From: Mycobacterium paragordonae
GTDB taxonomy: Bacteria > Actinomycetota > Actinomycetes > Mycobacteriales > Mycobacteriaceae
Length of the DNA: 64,000 bases
Direction: 5' to 3'
NCBI RefSeq assembly: GCF_003614435.1
Contig: NZ_CP025546.1
Coordinates: 992,001 to 1,056,000 of the forward strand
Part shown: positions 16,515 through 24,722 of the stretch, in pieces
Numbering within the stretch: position 1 is the first letter of the stretch
How the letters are laid out: each line of letters starts with the position of its first letter
The notes under the pieces: generated by a model
What the model was told of the DNA's origin: nothing
The model's input: the letters and a program-made list of their open reading frames with translations, nothing else
Databases searched by the model: none
Translations under genes and position numbers: made by a program

Positions 16515-17915
16515 ATGCCGGACGACCGGGAAGACGGCCAAGAAGACGAAAAAGCCGCGCTGAAGCAAGGACTTTCGCAGCGGCAACTCAGCATGATCGC
16601 CATCGGCGGGGTGATCGGCGCCGGACTGTTCGTCGGCTCGGGCGTCGTGATCCAGGAGACCGGTCCGGCCGCGTTTCTGACCTATGCGATTTGCGGGCTG
16701 CTGATCGTCCTGGTGATGCGGATGCTGGGTGAGATGGCGGCGGCGAATCCGTCAACCGGGTCCTTCGCCGATTACGCCGGTGCGGCGCTGGGTGGTTGGG
16801 CCGGGTTCTCGGTGGGATGGCTGTACTGGTACTTCTGGGTCATCGTCGTCGGCTTCGAAGCGGTCGCCGGCGGGAAGGTGCTGAACTACTGGTTCCCGGC
16901 GCCGCTGTGGCTGTCCGCGTTGTGCCTGATGTTGCTGATGACCGCCACCAACCTGTTCTCGGTGTCGTCCTTCGGCGAATTCGAATTCTGGTTCGCCGGA
17001 ATCAAAGTCGCGACAATCGTGATCTTCCTCGGTGTGGGAACGGCTTTCGTTTTCGGGCTGCTGCCCGGCCGTCAGCTGGATTTCTCCAACCTGACCTCCC
17101 ACGGCGGCTTCTTCCCCAAGGGAGTGGCGGCGGTATTCGCCGCGATTGTGGTGGTGATCTTTTCCATGGTGGGGGCCGAAGTCGTCACCATCGCCGCCGC
17201 CGAGAGCCGCGATCCAGCGCGCGCGATCGCCAAGGCGACGAGGTCGGTGGTCGTCCGCATCGTCATCTTCTTCGTCGGTTCGGTCCTGCTCCTGGTGATC
17301 ATCATGCCGTGGAACTCGGTGGAACTCGGTGCCTCGCCGTACGTGGCCGCGTTGCGGCACATGGGTCTGCGCGGCGCCGATCAGATCATGAACGCGGTAG
17401 TGCTCACCGCGGTGCTGTCGTGTCTGAATTCGGGCCTGTACACCGCGTCCCGGATGTTGTTCGTCCTTGCGGGTCGCCGCGAGGCGCCGCAGCGACTGGT
17501 CCGACTCAGCAGTCGCGGTGTGCCGGCGGCCGCTATCGTGTGTTCTTCGCTGGTGGGCTTTCTCTGTGTGTTGATGGCCTGGCTATCGCCCAATACCGTG
17601 TTTCTCTTTCTGCTCAACTCTTCCGGCGCCGTCATCTTGTTCGTCTACCTGCTCATCGCGGTATCGCAGATTCGTCTGCGGCGCAGGACATCCGCGGAGC
17701 AGTTGCGGGTCAAAATGTGGCTTTTCCCAGTGCTTTCGATCCTGACAGCGGTGGGAATCGTTGCGGTCCTTGTGCAGATGGCCTTCGATCACGCCACTCG
17801 AAGCCAGCTGTGGCTGAGTCTGCTGTCCTGGGCCGTGGTGGTGGCGGTGTACTTTGTCACGCCGTACTTCCGACGAAATGCGCTGACGCGCAGTCGGATT
17901 CGCGAAAACCCCTGA
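16515..17915 (+). CDS. gabP: Amino-acid permease, APC family (GabP-like)
   Basis: A 466-residue integral membrane transporter with about twelve hydrophobic segments. It begins with the APC signature (IGGVIGAGLFVGSG) in the first helix and the GEMA segment after the second. The family imports amino acids with protons. Position and sequence match gabP (Rv0522), annotated as a GABA permease, but substrate choice cannot be read from sequence. ATG 16515 directly follows a GTG at 16512; no clear ribosome-binding site decides between them. It marks the end of conserved synteny on the left edge of the stress island. Confidence 0.82.
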   Translation: MPDDREDGQEDEKAALKQGLSQRQLSMIAIGGVIGAGLFVGSGVVIQETGPAAFLTYAICGLLIVLVMRMLGEMAAANPSTGSFADYAGAALGGWAGFSVGWLYWYFWVIVVGFEAVAGGKVLNYWFPAPLWLSALCLMLLMTATNLFSVSSFGEFEFWFAGIKVATIVIFLGVGTAFVFGLLPGRQLDFSNLTSHGGFFPKGVAAVFAAIVVVIFSMVGAEVVTIAAAESRDPARAIAKATRSVVVRIVIFFVGSVLLLVIIMPWNSVELGASPYVAALRHMGLRGADQIMNAVVLTAVLSCLNSGLYTASRMLFVLAGRREAPQRLVRLSSRGVPAAAIVCSSLVGFLCVLMAWLSPNTVFLFLLNSSGAVILFVYLLIAVSQIRLRRRTSAEQLRVKMWLFPVLSILTAVGIVAVLVQMAFDHATRSQLWLSLLSWAVVVAVYFVTPYFRRNALTRSRIRENP

Positions 17916-17922
17916 GACGGCC

Positions 17923-17947
17923 GTTTGGGTCACTGTTGCGCGGGTAA
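17923..17947 (+). promoter_or_regulatory. SigF-type promoter for manganese catalase
   Basis: GTTT at 17923-17926, 15 bases, then GGGTAA at 17942-17947. The mycobacterial SigF consensus is GTTT-N15-17-GGGTAT. It lies about 57 bases upstream of the catalase ATG, just after the permease stop. Confidence 0.75.
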
Positions 17948-18003
17948 CCGGCCAGATCGGGTCGAGACACATACGCAACAGTCGTGACAGTCGTGGGAGA
18001 AAT

Positions 18004-18897
18004 ATGTTCATTCACAATAAGGACCTGCAGTTCGAGGTGCGTGTCAGCCAGCCGGACCCCCGGTTCGCCTCGCTGTTGATGGAGCAGTTCGGTGGGGCCA
18101 ACGGCGAACTGACCGCCGCGCTCCAGTACTTCATTCAGGCCTTCGTGCTGCGGGAGAAGAATCCCAAAATGTACGACCTATTCATGGATATCGCCACGGA
18201 GGAACTGAGCCATCTGGAGATGGTCGGGTCGATGATCACCATGCTGCTGGACGGGCTGAACGATGATCTCAAGCTGGCCAATGACCGCTGCGACTGGATG
18301 CCGTTGGTGGCCAGTCGAGATGGTCGTCAGCAGGCCATCCACCAGGTCGCCGTCAATCCGATGTTCCTGGTGCTCAGCGGCGGTGGGCCGGATGCGAAAG
18401 ATTCCGCGGGCAACAACTGGACCGGGGCGTTCATCGATGCCAACGGCGACCCGACGGTGGACCTCCGCAATAATCTCGCCGCCGAGTCACGAGCGAAAGT
18501 CGTCTACGAGTACTTGAAGCAGTTCACCGACGACCCGGGCGTACAGGAAACCCTGACATTCCTCATGACTCGCGAAGTCGCCCACTATCAGCAGTTCACC
18601 GCCGCTCTCAATGAGCTGCCGGTGAACTTCCCGCCCGGCACTCTGGCAGGCGACGAACGGTTCCAGAACGTGGCCTTCAATATGTCGAACGGCAAAGGCT
18701 CGGTGCGCGGGCCGTGGAACCAGGGACAGGGTCCGTGGCCAGAGGGCACCGAATGGCAGTACGTGGAGGAGCCGACCACTGAATGGCTCGGCAGCACCCT
18801 GCGGCAGAACACCGGCGCCGCCACCAATCCTGAAGGCTCGCCGGCTGTTCCGAGTGACAAGCCGTTCACGCACGAACAGCGGACGCCCACCACTTAG
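18004..18897 (+). CDS. Manganese (non-haem) catalase
   Basis: A 297-residue ferritin-like dimanganese catalase that disproportionates hydrogen peroxide without haem. The ligand set is complete: Glu35 (GANGELT), Glu67 and His70 in TEELSH, Glu161 in AAESRA, and His194 in REVAHYQQF. This mirrors the Glu/Glu-x-x-His/Glu/His set of known manganese catalases. The C-terminal 80 residues are an extended Gly/Pro-rich tail typical of the family. The start has GGGAGAA just upstream and a SigF-type promoter further up. It converges on the hemerythrin-like gene across a shared terminator. Manganese catalases and hemerythrins are known members of SigF regulons in fast-growing mycobacteria, which agrees with the arrangement here. 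Confidence 0.92.
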   Translation: MFIHNKDLQFEVRVSQPDPRFASLLMEQFGGANGELTAALQYFIQAFVLREKNPKMYDLFMDIATEELSHLEMVGSMITMLLDGLNDDLKLANDRCDWMPLVASRDGRQQAIHQVAVNPMFLVLSGGGPDAKDSAGNNWTGAFIDANGDPTVDLRNNLAAESRAKVVYEYLKQFTDDPGVQETLTFLMTREVAHYQQFTAALNELPVNFPPGTLAGDERFQNVAFNMSNGKGSVRGPWNQGQGPWPEGTEWQYVEEPTTEWLGSTLRQNTGAATNPEGSPAVPSDKPFTHEQRTPTT

Positions 18898-18948
18898 GTC
18901 GGCCGTCTCAAGTCATCTCGGGTCGTCTCGGGGTGTCTCCGAAGCCGG

Positions 18949-18982
18949 AAAAGCCTGGCGCCATCGAGGGCGCCAGGCTTTT
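18949..18982. terminator. Bidirectional intrinsic terminator between catalase and hemerythrin genes
   Basis: A perfect 14-bp inverted repeat (18949-18962 with 18969-18982) around a 6-base loop; the stem starts AAAA and ends TTTT, so it serves both converging genes. Confidence 0.88.
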
Positions 18983-18994
18983 CTATCTTGCCGC

Positions 18995-19579
18995 TCAGTG
19001 CATCTGGGGATCGGGCGGGTTGTCGGCCGCCCGGCCGGTGACCGCGTCACGGACGTGGTCAACCACGGCAGCGCCCAAGCCCATCGTCTTCTGGGTCAAC
19101 GAGTCGGACGGCGTCTTCGGATGGGGCCGGGTCACCGCAACCTTTTTCGCGGTCTCCAGCTTTCCGCCGAGCTGTTCGAGTTCTTGCTGATCGACCGCCG
19201 CGGAAAAGCGCGGCCACACGACGTCCTGCTCGAACATGATGTGCTCGCGGCCGGCTTTGACGAACTCCTTGAGCGCCTCGTGATAGTCCGGGTCGCCCGG
19301 TGCACTGTCCTGGAGGCGTTGCAGCAACTTCTTGCCGGACCCTTCCTGTGCGATCGCTTGATCGGCCAGCTCGTCACCGCCTTCGACGGCGCGCCGGACC
19401 GCCGGCCAGAAGAACTGCTCTTCGACCGCTTCGTGCTGTGACTCGGAGATGATCAGGTTGTTCACCATCGTCTCGAGGCCGCTCAGTTGCGCGCCGTCGG
19501 ATTCGGGCGCCCCGTCCAGCACTTCCAGCATGCCCAGCACGCTCTTGTGGTCCTGGCGAAGAAATGTCAATGCATCCAT
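18995..19579 (-). CDS. Hemerythrin HHE-domain protein
   Basis: A 194-residue protein. Residues about 1-145 form a hemerythrin-like four-helix bundle with the expected His and Glu ligands spread over RQDHKS, SQHEAVEEQFFW and EHIMFEQDVVW; the last ~45 residues are a separate polar tail. These proteins bind a di-iron centre; in mycobacteria several are SigF-dependent and linked to peroxide or nitric-oxide stress. ATG 19579 is preferred, with an AAAGG element upstream; a TTG 24 bases earlier is possible. A SigF-type promoter lies 35 bases upstream, and the terminator is shared with the catalase gene. Confidence 0.85.
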   Translation of the reverse strand: MDALTFLRQDHKSVLGMLEVLDGAPESDGAQLSGLETMVNNLIISESQHEAVEEQFFWPAVRRAVEGGDELADQAIAQEGSGKKLLQRLQDSAPGDPDYHEALKEFVKAGREHIMFEQDVVWPRFSAAVDQQELEQLGGKLETAKKVAVTRPHPKTPSDSLTQKTMGLGAAVVDHVRDAVTGRAADNPPDPQMH

Positions 19580-19613
19580 GTGATGGCCTTTCGTCTGTGG
19601 CAATCAGCTGCGA

Positions 19614-19638
19614 GTACCCGCGTCGGCTCAGGCGAAAC
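19614..19638 (-). promoter_or_regulatory. SigF-type promoter for hemerythrin gene
   Basis: Read leftward: GTTT (19638-19635), 15 bases, GGGTAC (19619-19614). One base differs from the GGGTAT consensus. The start codon is 34 bases downstream. Confidence 0.68.
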
Positions 19639-19697
19639 GACGATTCGGCGGAAAGCTGTGCGGCGCAGCAGGATTCGCGGTCTGCGGCCGGAGGGTC

Positions 19698-19736
19698 AAA
19701 CGCCCCCGTCAGCGGAGGCCGCTGACAGGGGCGTTT
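19698..19736 (-). terminator. Stem-loop terminator after the WGxxGxxG gene
   Basis: Two stacked perfect arms (19698-19706 with 19728-19736, and 19708-19715 with 19719-19726) are broken by one C-A mismatch and closed by a 3-base loop. It lies ten bases past the stop of the small secreted protein gene. The outer edge is AAA/TTT. Confidence 0.7.
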
Positions 19737-19746
19737 GAGACCTGCG

Positions 19747-20022
19747 CTACGCGGTCGGCGGCCGGCGGGTGGCGGCCGGCGCAACGGTGGCGTCGTTGGC
19801 GTTGCGACGCTTCAGGCCTGCGAGCCCGGCCAGACCCAGGAGACCGGCGAGTCCCCACAGCCCAGTGTTGTCACTCTCGTGGTTGCTGTTGTTGTCGGTG
19901 TCGGCGAGCGTGGTGGTCGTCGAGGACGGAACCGGAGCCTGGTCGACGGCGGCGTTTGCGACGCCTGCCCCACCGAAGAGCAGTGCAGTGGCGGCGCAGC
20001 CGGCAGCGATGGTGTTACGCAT
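19747..20022 (-). CDS. Small secreted WGxxGxxG-motif protein
   Basis: A 91-residue exported protein. The signal peptide (residues 1-24, cut near Ala-Asn-Ala) precedes a short Thr/Asp/Asn-rich linker, then a hydrophobic WGLAGLLGLAGLAGL helix closed by KRR, and a Pro/Ala tail. This is the WGxxGxxG pattern seen in surface proteins of actinobacteria and cyanobacteria; it looks like a C-terminal membrane-retention or sorting segment. The ribosome-binding site AGGAG is 7 bases before the ATG. A SigF-type promoter lies 105 bases upstream and a stem-loop terminator follows. Function unknown. Confidence 0.75.
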   Translation of the reverse strand: MRNTIAAGCAATALLFGGAGVANAAVDQAPVPSSTTTTLADTDNNSNHESDNTGLWGLAGLLGLAGLAGLKRRNANDATVAPAATRRPPTA

Positions 20023-20127
20023 AGTGTTACTCCTTTCGGCCGCGAACGACCGGAAGCGGATTCGAACCAGTTTGATCTAGTTCTTTCGGATGACGACGCG
20101 GAGTGACTCCGGCGCCGCGGTGCATCT

Positions 20128-20152
20128 GTACCCGGGCATTCGGCGGCAAAAC
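20128..20152 (-). promoter_or_regulatory. SigF-type promoter for the WGxxGxxG gene
   Basis: Read leftward: GTTT (20152-20149), 15 bases, GGGTAC (20133-20128), followed by a leader of about 100 bases to ATG 20022. It is back-to-back with the oxidoreductase promoter at 20247. Confidence 0.6.
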
Positions 20153-20246
20153 CTTTTGCGACTCGAATTCGACCGACTGCGAAAAGCAATGCCGCACTGT
20201 GAAATAACCGACCACCGGTCATGCTCTCTAGGAGGCTTCGGTGGCC

Positions 20247-20271
20247 GTTTCGTTCCAGGGTGTCTGGGTAT
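20247..20271 (+). promoter_or_regulatory. SigF-type promoter for FAD/Rieske oxidoreductase
   Basis: GTTT (20247-20250), 15 bases, GGGTAT (20266-20271): exact match to the mycobacterial SigF consensus. Transcription should begin near 20278, only a few bases before ATG 20282, giving a leaderless or nearly leaderless mRNA. Confidence 0.78.
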
Positions 20272-20281
20272 GTCGTATGCC

Positions 20282-21817
20282 ATGGTGTCACTGTGGTTGG
20301 ACGACCGCGGCACAACGCCGTGGGCCGGCAGAACCTCCGGGAGCGTCGACGGGTCTGCCGATGTGGTGGTGGTCGGGGCGGGAATCACCGGCTTGATCAC
20401 CGCGGTGCTGCTCGCGCGCGCGGGCAAGGACGTACTAGTTCTGGAGGCCCGAACGGTGGGCGCCGGAGCCAGCGGGAACACGACCGCGAAACTGAGCCTG
20501 TTGCAGAGCACCCACCTGAGCAAAATCCTTGCGCGACACGGCAGAAGCACGGCCCGGGCGTACGTCGAGGGCAACCGCGAGGGGATGGAGTGGGTGCTGC
20601 ACCACTGCGACACGCACGGCATCGACGTACAGCGCGAAGACGCCTACACCTACGCGCAATCGGCCAGGGGGGTGCCGTCGGCGCGGGCGGAATGGTTGGC
20701 GTGCAGCGCCGTCGGACTGCCCGTGACGTGGGATAACCGCGCCGACGTGCCGTTCTCGTTCCATGGCGGGGTGCGGCTGCCCGATCAGGCGCAGTTCGAT
20801 CCGGTCCCCTTCCTGGACAGCCTGGTGGTCGAATTACTCGATCGCGGCGGCCGGCTCGTCGAGGGCGCGCGGGTCCGCAAGGTGGCCGGCGACGGAGACG
20901 GCCTGCGGTTGCACGTCAACACCGGTGGGGGAGAACAGGCGGCGGACGGCACCGAGGCCGACTCCGAGGTCTCCGCACGGCAACTGGTGCTGGCGACGGG
21001 CATCCCGATTCTGGACCGCGGCGGCTATTTCGCCAGGCTGAAACCGAGTCGCTCCTACTGCATGGCTTACCGGGTGCCGGGTCCGATCACCCGGGCGATG
21101 ATGATCTCCACCGACTCGCCGACCCGATCCGTGCGCTATGTCCCCACCGACGACGGGGAACTTCTGATCGTCGGCGGCGCGGGACATCCGGTGGGTCGCA
21201 AGAAAAGTCCCTCGAAAGCGCTCGCCGAGCTTGACGAGTGGACACGCGAGCACTTTCCCGGTGCGGAGCGGACACACTACTGGTCGGCGCAGGACTACAC
21301 ACCGATCGATCAGTTGCCGTATGTGGGACCGATCCTGCCGAACAACGAAAAGATCTTCGTGGCAACGGGTTTCAACAAGTGGGGAATGACCAACGGCCCG
21401 GCCGCGGCGCTGGCGCTGTCCAGTCGCATCCTGGGCGGCCGGATGGATTGGGCCGGGGCTTTCGCCAGCTGGAGTCCGCACGAATTGTCCGGCGTGACAA
21501 CCGCTCTGACTGCCAACATGGAGGTCGGCTTCAACCTGGCACGCGGTTGGGTCACGCCCGCAACGCGAATTGGGCGGCGTGACCCGAAGCCCGACGAGGG
21601 CGGAGTGGTAAGTGGGCCGCCGTGGGACCTGCAGGCGCGGTGCGTGGTCGACGGAGTCGAGCACGTGGTGTCGCCGGTGTGCACCCACCTGGGCGGCATC
21701 GTCAACTGGAACGACGCGGACAAGGCATGGGAGTGCCCGCTGCATGCGTCGCGGTTCGCGCCGGACGGGACGCTGCTGGAGGGGCCGGCCACCACGGACC
21801 TGACCCGGTCTAAGTGA
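20282..21817 (+). CDS. FAD-dependent oxidoreductase with C-terminal Rieske domain
   Basis: A 511-residue fusion. The first ~420 residues are a D-amino-acid-oxidase/DadA-type FAD domain, with VVVGAGITG at residues 29-37 and the acidic end of the second strand in LVLEA. The last ~70 are a Rieske [2Fe-2S] domain with Cys467-x-His469 and Cys485-x-x-His488. This is the YhfW-like architecture; substrates are generally unknown. The frame is open upstream to 20090, but the consensus SigF promoter at 20247-20271 lies inside that extension, so I start at ATG 20282. ATG 20270 would overlap the -10 element. Its stop overlaps by 8 bases the end of the convergent glycosyltransferase operon. It is probably a stress-induced redox enzyme. 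Confidence 0.85.
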   Translation: MVSLWLDDRGTTPWAGRTSGSVDGSADVVVVGAGITGLITAVLLARAGKDVLVLEARTVGAGASGNTTAKLSLLQSTHLSKILARHGRSTARAYVEGNREGMEWVLHHCDTHGIDVQREDAYTYAQSARGVPSARAEWLACSAVGLPVTWDNRADVPFSFHGGVRLPDQAQFDPVPFLDSLVVELLDRGGRLVEGARVRKVAGDGDGLRLHVNTGGGEQAADGTEADSEVSARQLVLATGIPILDRGGYFARLKPSRSYCMAYRVPGPITRAMMISTDSPTRSVRYVPTDDGELLIVGGAGHPVGRKKSPSKALAELDEWTREHFPGAERTHYWSAQDYTPIDQLPYVGPILPNNEKIFVATGFNKWGMTNGPAAALALSSRILGGRMDWAGAFASWSPHELSGVTTALTANMEVGFNLARGWVTPATRIGRRDPKPDEGGVVSGPPWDLQARCVVDGVEHVVSPVCTHLGGIVNWNDADKAWECPLHASRFAPDGTLLEGPATTDLTRSK

Positions 21818-22628
21818 TCTCCGTCCGGACGGGACGCCCGCCGGCCTCGCGGTAGATGAGTCCCGCGGTCTCGAAAGACGTCAGCCAACCCTCCATCGGC
21901 CACCAACCCCAGCGCCGGTGAAAGATCCCGGCGTTGCGCACGATGTCCTCCAGATGTCCGACCGGCGGGTCGGCCACCGGGTGGTACTGGTGAAACGCGT
22001 CGGCGCCACCGACCCAGCGCATCGGAACCTCAACTGCCGCAGCGCATTGCGCGAAGTCGGTGTCCTCGCCGCCGTAACCGCGGTATTCCTCGCAGAATCC
22101 GCCGATCCGGCGCCACGTTTCGGCGCGGACGGCGAAAGACAACGACCAGAACAGGGCATAGTCCGCGGTACCGATGACCGTCCCGGGCGCCGGCGCGGGC
22201 CGGGCGGGATGCGGATTGATCGGCAATTCGGACAGAACGTAGCCGTCCGGACCGGGCGGCGGGAGGTAGGTGACCGGACCGCACAACAGCGCATCGCGGT
22301 GTGCAGCCTGACCCGCCACAGTGTGGTAGCGCTCGATCAGGTCGGTGCCCGGGATGCAGTCGACGTCTAGAAAGACCAACAGCTCGGCCGACTTTCGCAG
22401 GGCGGCAGCCGCCCCCAGGTTTCGTCCCTGCGCGACCGGTAGCGGCTGTGACGCCGGATGGTGCAGCACCGTCGATTGGTGACCAGCTACCGCGTCGGCC
22501 ACGGCCGGGTCACCGAGCGCGACCACGATGTGCACGTCGGGCATCTGGGTGCCTTCGGTCAGGCCCCGGAGTTGGCGGACCAAGTGGGTGTGTCGCCCGT
22601 GCACGGTGGTGATCACTGCTGTCTTCAC
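21810..22628 (-). CDS. Family-2 type glycosyltransferase
   Basis: Last gene of the four-gene glycosyltransferase run. The 272-residue GT-A protein begins TAVITTVHGR, has the metal-binding FLDVD (Asp88-Val-Asp90) and a GGEDTDF motif at 186-192 like the catalytic-base motif of galactosyl/N-acetylgalactosaminyl transferases. No membrane helix, so it acts at the cytoplasmic face. GTG 22628 has GGAGG 6 bases upstream and overlaps the previous stop as GTGA; the frame extends further up but inside the preceding gene. Donor and acceptor are unknown. Confidence 0.8.
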   Translation of the reverse strand: MKTAVITTVHGRHTHLVRQLRGLTEGTQMPDVHIVVALGDPAVADAVAGHQSTVLHHPASQPLPVAQGRNLGAAAALRKSAELLVFLDVDCIPGTDLIERYHTVAGQAAHRDALLCGPVTYLPPPGPDGYVLSELPINPHPARPAPAPGTVIGTADYALFWSLSFAVRAETWRRIGGFCEEYRGYGGEDTDFAQCAAAVEVPMRWVGGADAFHQYHPVADPPVGHLEDIVRNAGIFHRRWGWWPMEGWLTSFETAGLIYREAGGRPVRTEIT

Positions 22629-23635
22629 GATGCGCCTCCCCGGCACAGCCGCGCGGTCGCTTCGATCGCTTCGGCGGCGCGCCGGGCAGCCCCGTCCACG
22701 GCCCATCGTTGCCAACGCTGTGGATCGAAAGCGTCGGCGTGGGCCAACAAAGCCGGCCAGGCGCGCTGATCCGGCCAGTCCTGCGCGACGATGGCCAGCC
22801 GATGCTGCCGGAGCATCAACCCGGTCGCTGTCTGCTCACCGAACGGGCGAGGCTGCGGGATCACGATCGCGGGCCGTTGCGCCGCAGCCACATCGGCGAT
22901 GCAGCCTTGTCCCGCGTGCGTGACGACGACGTCCGCACCGCAGATCTGAGCCCAGGGATCTGCCTGCCACGAACCGGCACCCCCCAGTGTCATCCAGTTG
23001 GGCCCGGAATCGTCTGTGGCACAGAGGCTGATCTCAGGCGTGATCTCGGCGCCGAACGCACCGTCGGAGCCGCTCAGCACGAGTACCTGGTTGGCGCCGC
23101 CGGTGTGACGGTCGGTACGGTGCCTGCCCTCGAAGCGGCTGATGCCCCCGACGTAGCTGGTCTTGTGATCGTATCGCCGGAGCCACGTGGGTACGCACAA
23201 CGCCTTCGGCCATGCCGCCACAATATGGTCGGCGGTGCGGTGCACCAGGAGATGTGGCGCGTCGATCCGCCTTCCGGGCAACGCGACAACTATCACCGGT
23301 ATGCCGAGCAGCCGAACGAACAGAGCGACTTCCACTGAGACATCGACGACGAAAGCTTCCGGTTCGGCATCGCGGACCCAGTCCGCGATCCGGCTCATCC
23401 GGGCGCTCAGGCCCGGGTCGTGGTGCGGCGCCCAATGCAGCGCGCCGTGCGCGGTCGGCTCGGCAGCGCGTGGTCCCTGATCGTCACGCGGCAGTGTGAC
23501 CACTGCCGAAAATGGATGGGGGTCAGGGATGTCCAGTGAAGTCAACGCCGTTACGGGCCGGTGCATCCGTGCGCAGACGGTGGCGGCGCGGGCCAGGTGC
23601 CCGAAGCCGTGGTGGTGAATGTAGTAACCGATCAT
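22625..23635 (-). CDS. MurG-like (GT28-type) glycosyltransferase
   Basis: A 336-residue GT-B-fold protein. The N-terminus GYYIHHHGFGHLARA is the classic His-Gly-x-Gly-His loop of MurG-like enzymes, and residues about 239-270 (THAGQGCIADV then RPAIVIPQPRPFGEQ) form the nucleotide-sugar site. Such enzymes use UDP-sugars and often lipid acceptors. ATG 23635 is well supported by the conserved beginning. However, the upstream gene's frame stays open 113 bases into this gene, an unusually long overlap. The stop overlaps the GTG of the downstream family-2 transferase by 4 bases. Confidence 0.78.
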   Translation of the reverse strand: MIGYYIHHHGFGHLARAATVCARMHRPVTALTSLDIPDPHPFSAVVTLPRDDQGPRAAEPTAHGALHWAPHHDPGLSARMSRIADWVRDAEPEAFVVDVSVEVALFVRLLGIPVIVVALPGRRIDAPHLLVHRTADHIVAAWPKALCVPTWLRRYDHKTSYVGGISRFEGRHRTDRHTGGANQVLVLSGSDGAFGAEITPEISLCATDDSGPNWMTLGGAGSWQADPWAQICGADVVVTHAGQGCIADVAAAQRPAIVIPQPRPFGEQTATGLMLRQHRLAIVAQDWPDQRAWPALLAHADAFDPQRWQRWAVDGAARRAAEAIEATARLCRGGAS

Positions 23636-24722
23636 CTGTCCTGTCCGTCACATCGTCGGCCATTTGCCGGTACAAGCCGGAATAGGCGGTGAGCATCGCC
23701 GCCGCCGAGCAGCGCCGTATCGCGTTTTCGCGCACCGCGTCTCGCGGCAGCCGGGTCGCGGCGGGGATAGCGTCGGCCATGCCGGCGACATCGCCGGCAG
23801 GCACCAGCCGTCCTGCGGCGTCGTCGACGAGCTCAGGGATGCCGCCTCGGGCGAAGGCGACCACAGGTGTGCCGCACGACATCGCCTCGGCGACAACCAG
23901 ACCGTAAGGCTCGTCCCATGTCGGGGTGACCAGCGCAACACCGGACGCCCCCACCAGTCGGGCCAGCTGGGTCTGATCGAGATGTCCCGCATAGCGGATG
24001 GCGTCGTCCAACTCCGGTGACACGTGCTCGGCGAAGTAACGCTCATCGGAGATGGGCCCGGCGAGAATCAGTGCTCTGCCGGCTCGCCGGGCCGCCGCGA
24101 TCGCCAGGTGTGGCGCCTTTTCCGGAGTCATCCGGCCGAACCACACCAGGGCATTTCCGCCCGGACCCGGCGGCCACGCCGTGGTGTCCACCCCGTTGCG
24201 CACCACCGTGATTCCGCCCGCCACCTGCCGCCACGCGGCAGCGGTGTGCTCCGAGACGGCGCTGAATCGGGTGCCTGCGCCGCCGGAGGCATCGACGGCC
24301 GACTCCAGCCACGGCGTCGGCGGCGTGTGCACCGTCGTGAGCATCGGCGTCGACAGCATCGGAGCCATCGCCACTGGAAGGTAATGCAGGCTGTGATTGT
24401 GGATGACGTCGAACTGATCAGCTCCCGGCCCGCCAAGCCAGAGCATCAGCGACAGATACGCGTGGTGGTCAGCCATGAAATCCGCTGCGGGCATGGACAC
24501 GTCGCGCCGGGCCGATTCCGACAGGTTGAGGTACCGGACCACCAGCGGCTGACATCGCGGTCCGGGTGTGGAGCCCGCGGCGGCGAAGAGCGAGACTCGA
24601 TGTCCCTGGGAGGCTAGTGCGCGGGCGAGGTGCCACACGTGCGCTTCCAAGCCGCCCGCGAAGGGTTCGCGGATGGGATACCGGTTCGAGGCGATGAGTG
24701 CCACCCGCAGTTCACCGGTCAT
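23523..24722 (-). CDS. Family-4 glycosyltransferase
   Basis: A 399-residue GT-B retaining glycosyltransferase. It has FAGGLEAHVWHL at residues 21-32, the donor-domain GRMTPEK at 196-202, and the E-x7-E signature EPYGLVVAE (Glu271 and Glu279). The fold appears complete by about residue 358. The last ~40 residues are Arg/Pro-rich and read in another frame over the start of the next gene, so the natural stop may have been lost or shifted. ATG 24722 overlaps the previous stop as ATGA. Probably adds a hexose to a growing glycan or glycolipid in the cytoplasm; donor unknown. Confidence 0.82.
   Translation of the reverse strand: MTGELRVALIASNRYPIREPFAGGLEAHVWHLARALASQGHRVSLFAAAGSTPGPRCQPLVVRYLNLSESARRDVSMPAADFMADHHAYLSLMLWLGGPGADQFDVIHNHSLHYLPVAMAPMLSTPMLTTVHTPPTPWLESAVDASGGAGTRFSAVSEHTAAAWRQVAGGITVVRNGVDTTAWPPGPGGNALVWFGRMTPEKAPHLAIAAARRAGRALILAGPISDERYFAEHVSPELDDAIRYAGHLDQTQLARLVGASGVALVTPTWDEPYGLVVAEAMSCGTPVVAFARGGIPELVDDAAGRLVPAGDVAGMADAIPAATRLPRDAVRENAIRRCSAAAMLTAYSGLYRQMADDVTDRTDDRLLHSPPRLRAPGPRRHRLRTDAPARNGVDFTGHP

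Noticed and set aside
18901..18945. Repeated TCTCGGG/GTCTC words as a regulatory array
   Set aside because: Short, imperfect and downstream of the catalase stop, just before the terminator; chance is enough to explain it.
20090..20281. N-terminal extension of the FAD/Rieske oxidoreductase
   Set aside because: The stretch contains a consensus promoter and reads unlike the family; it is treated as the upstream region.
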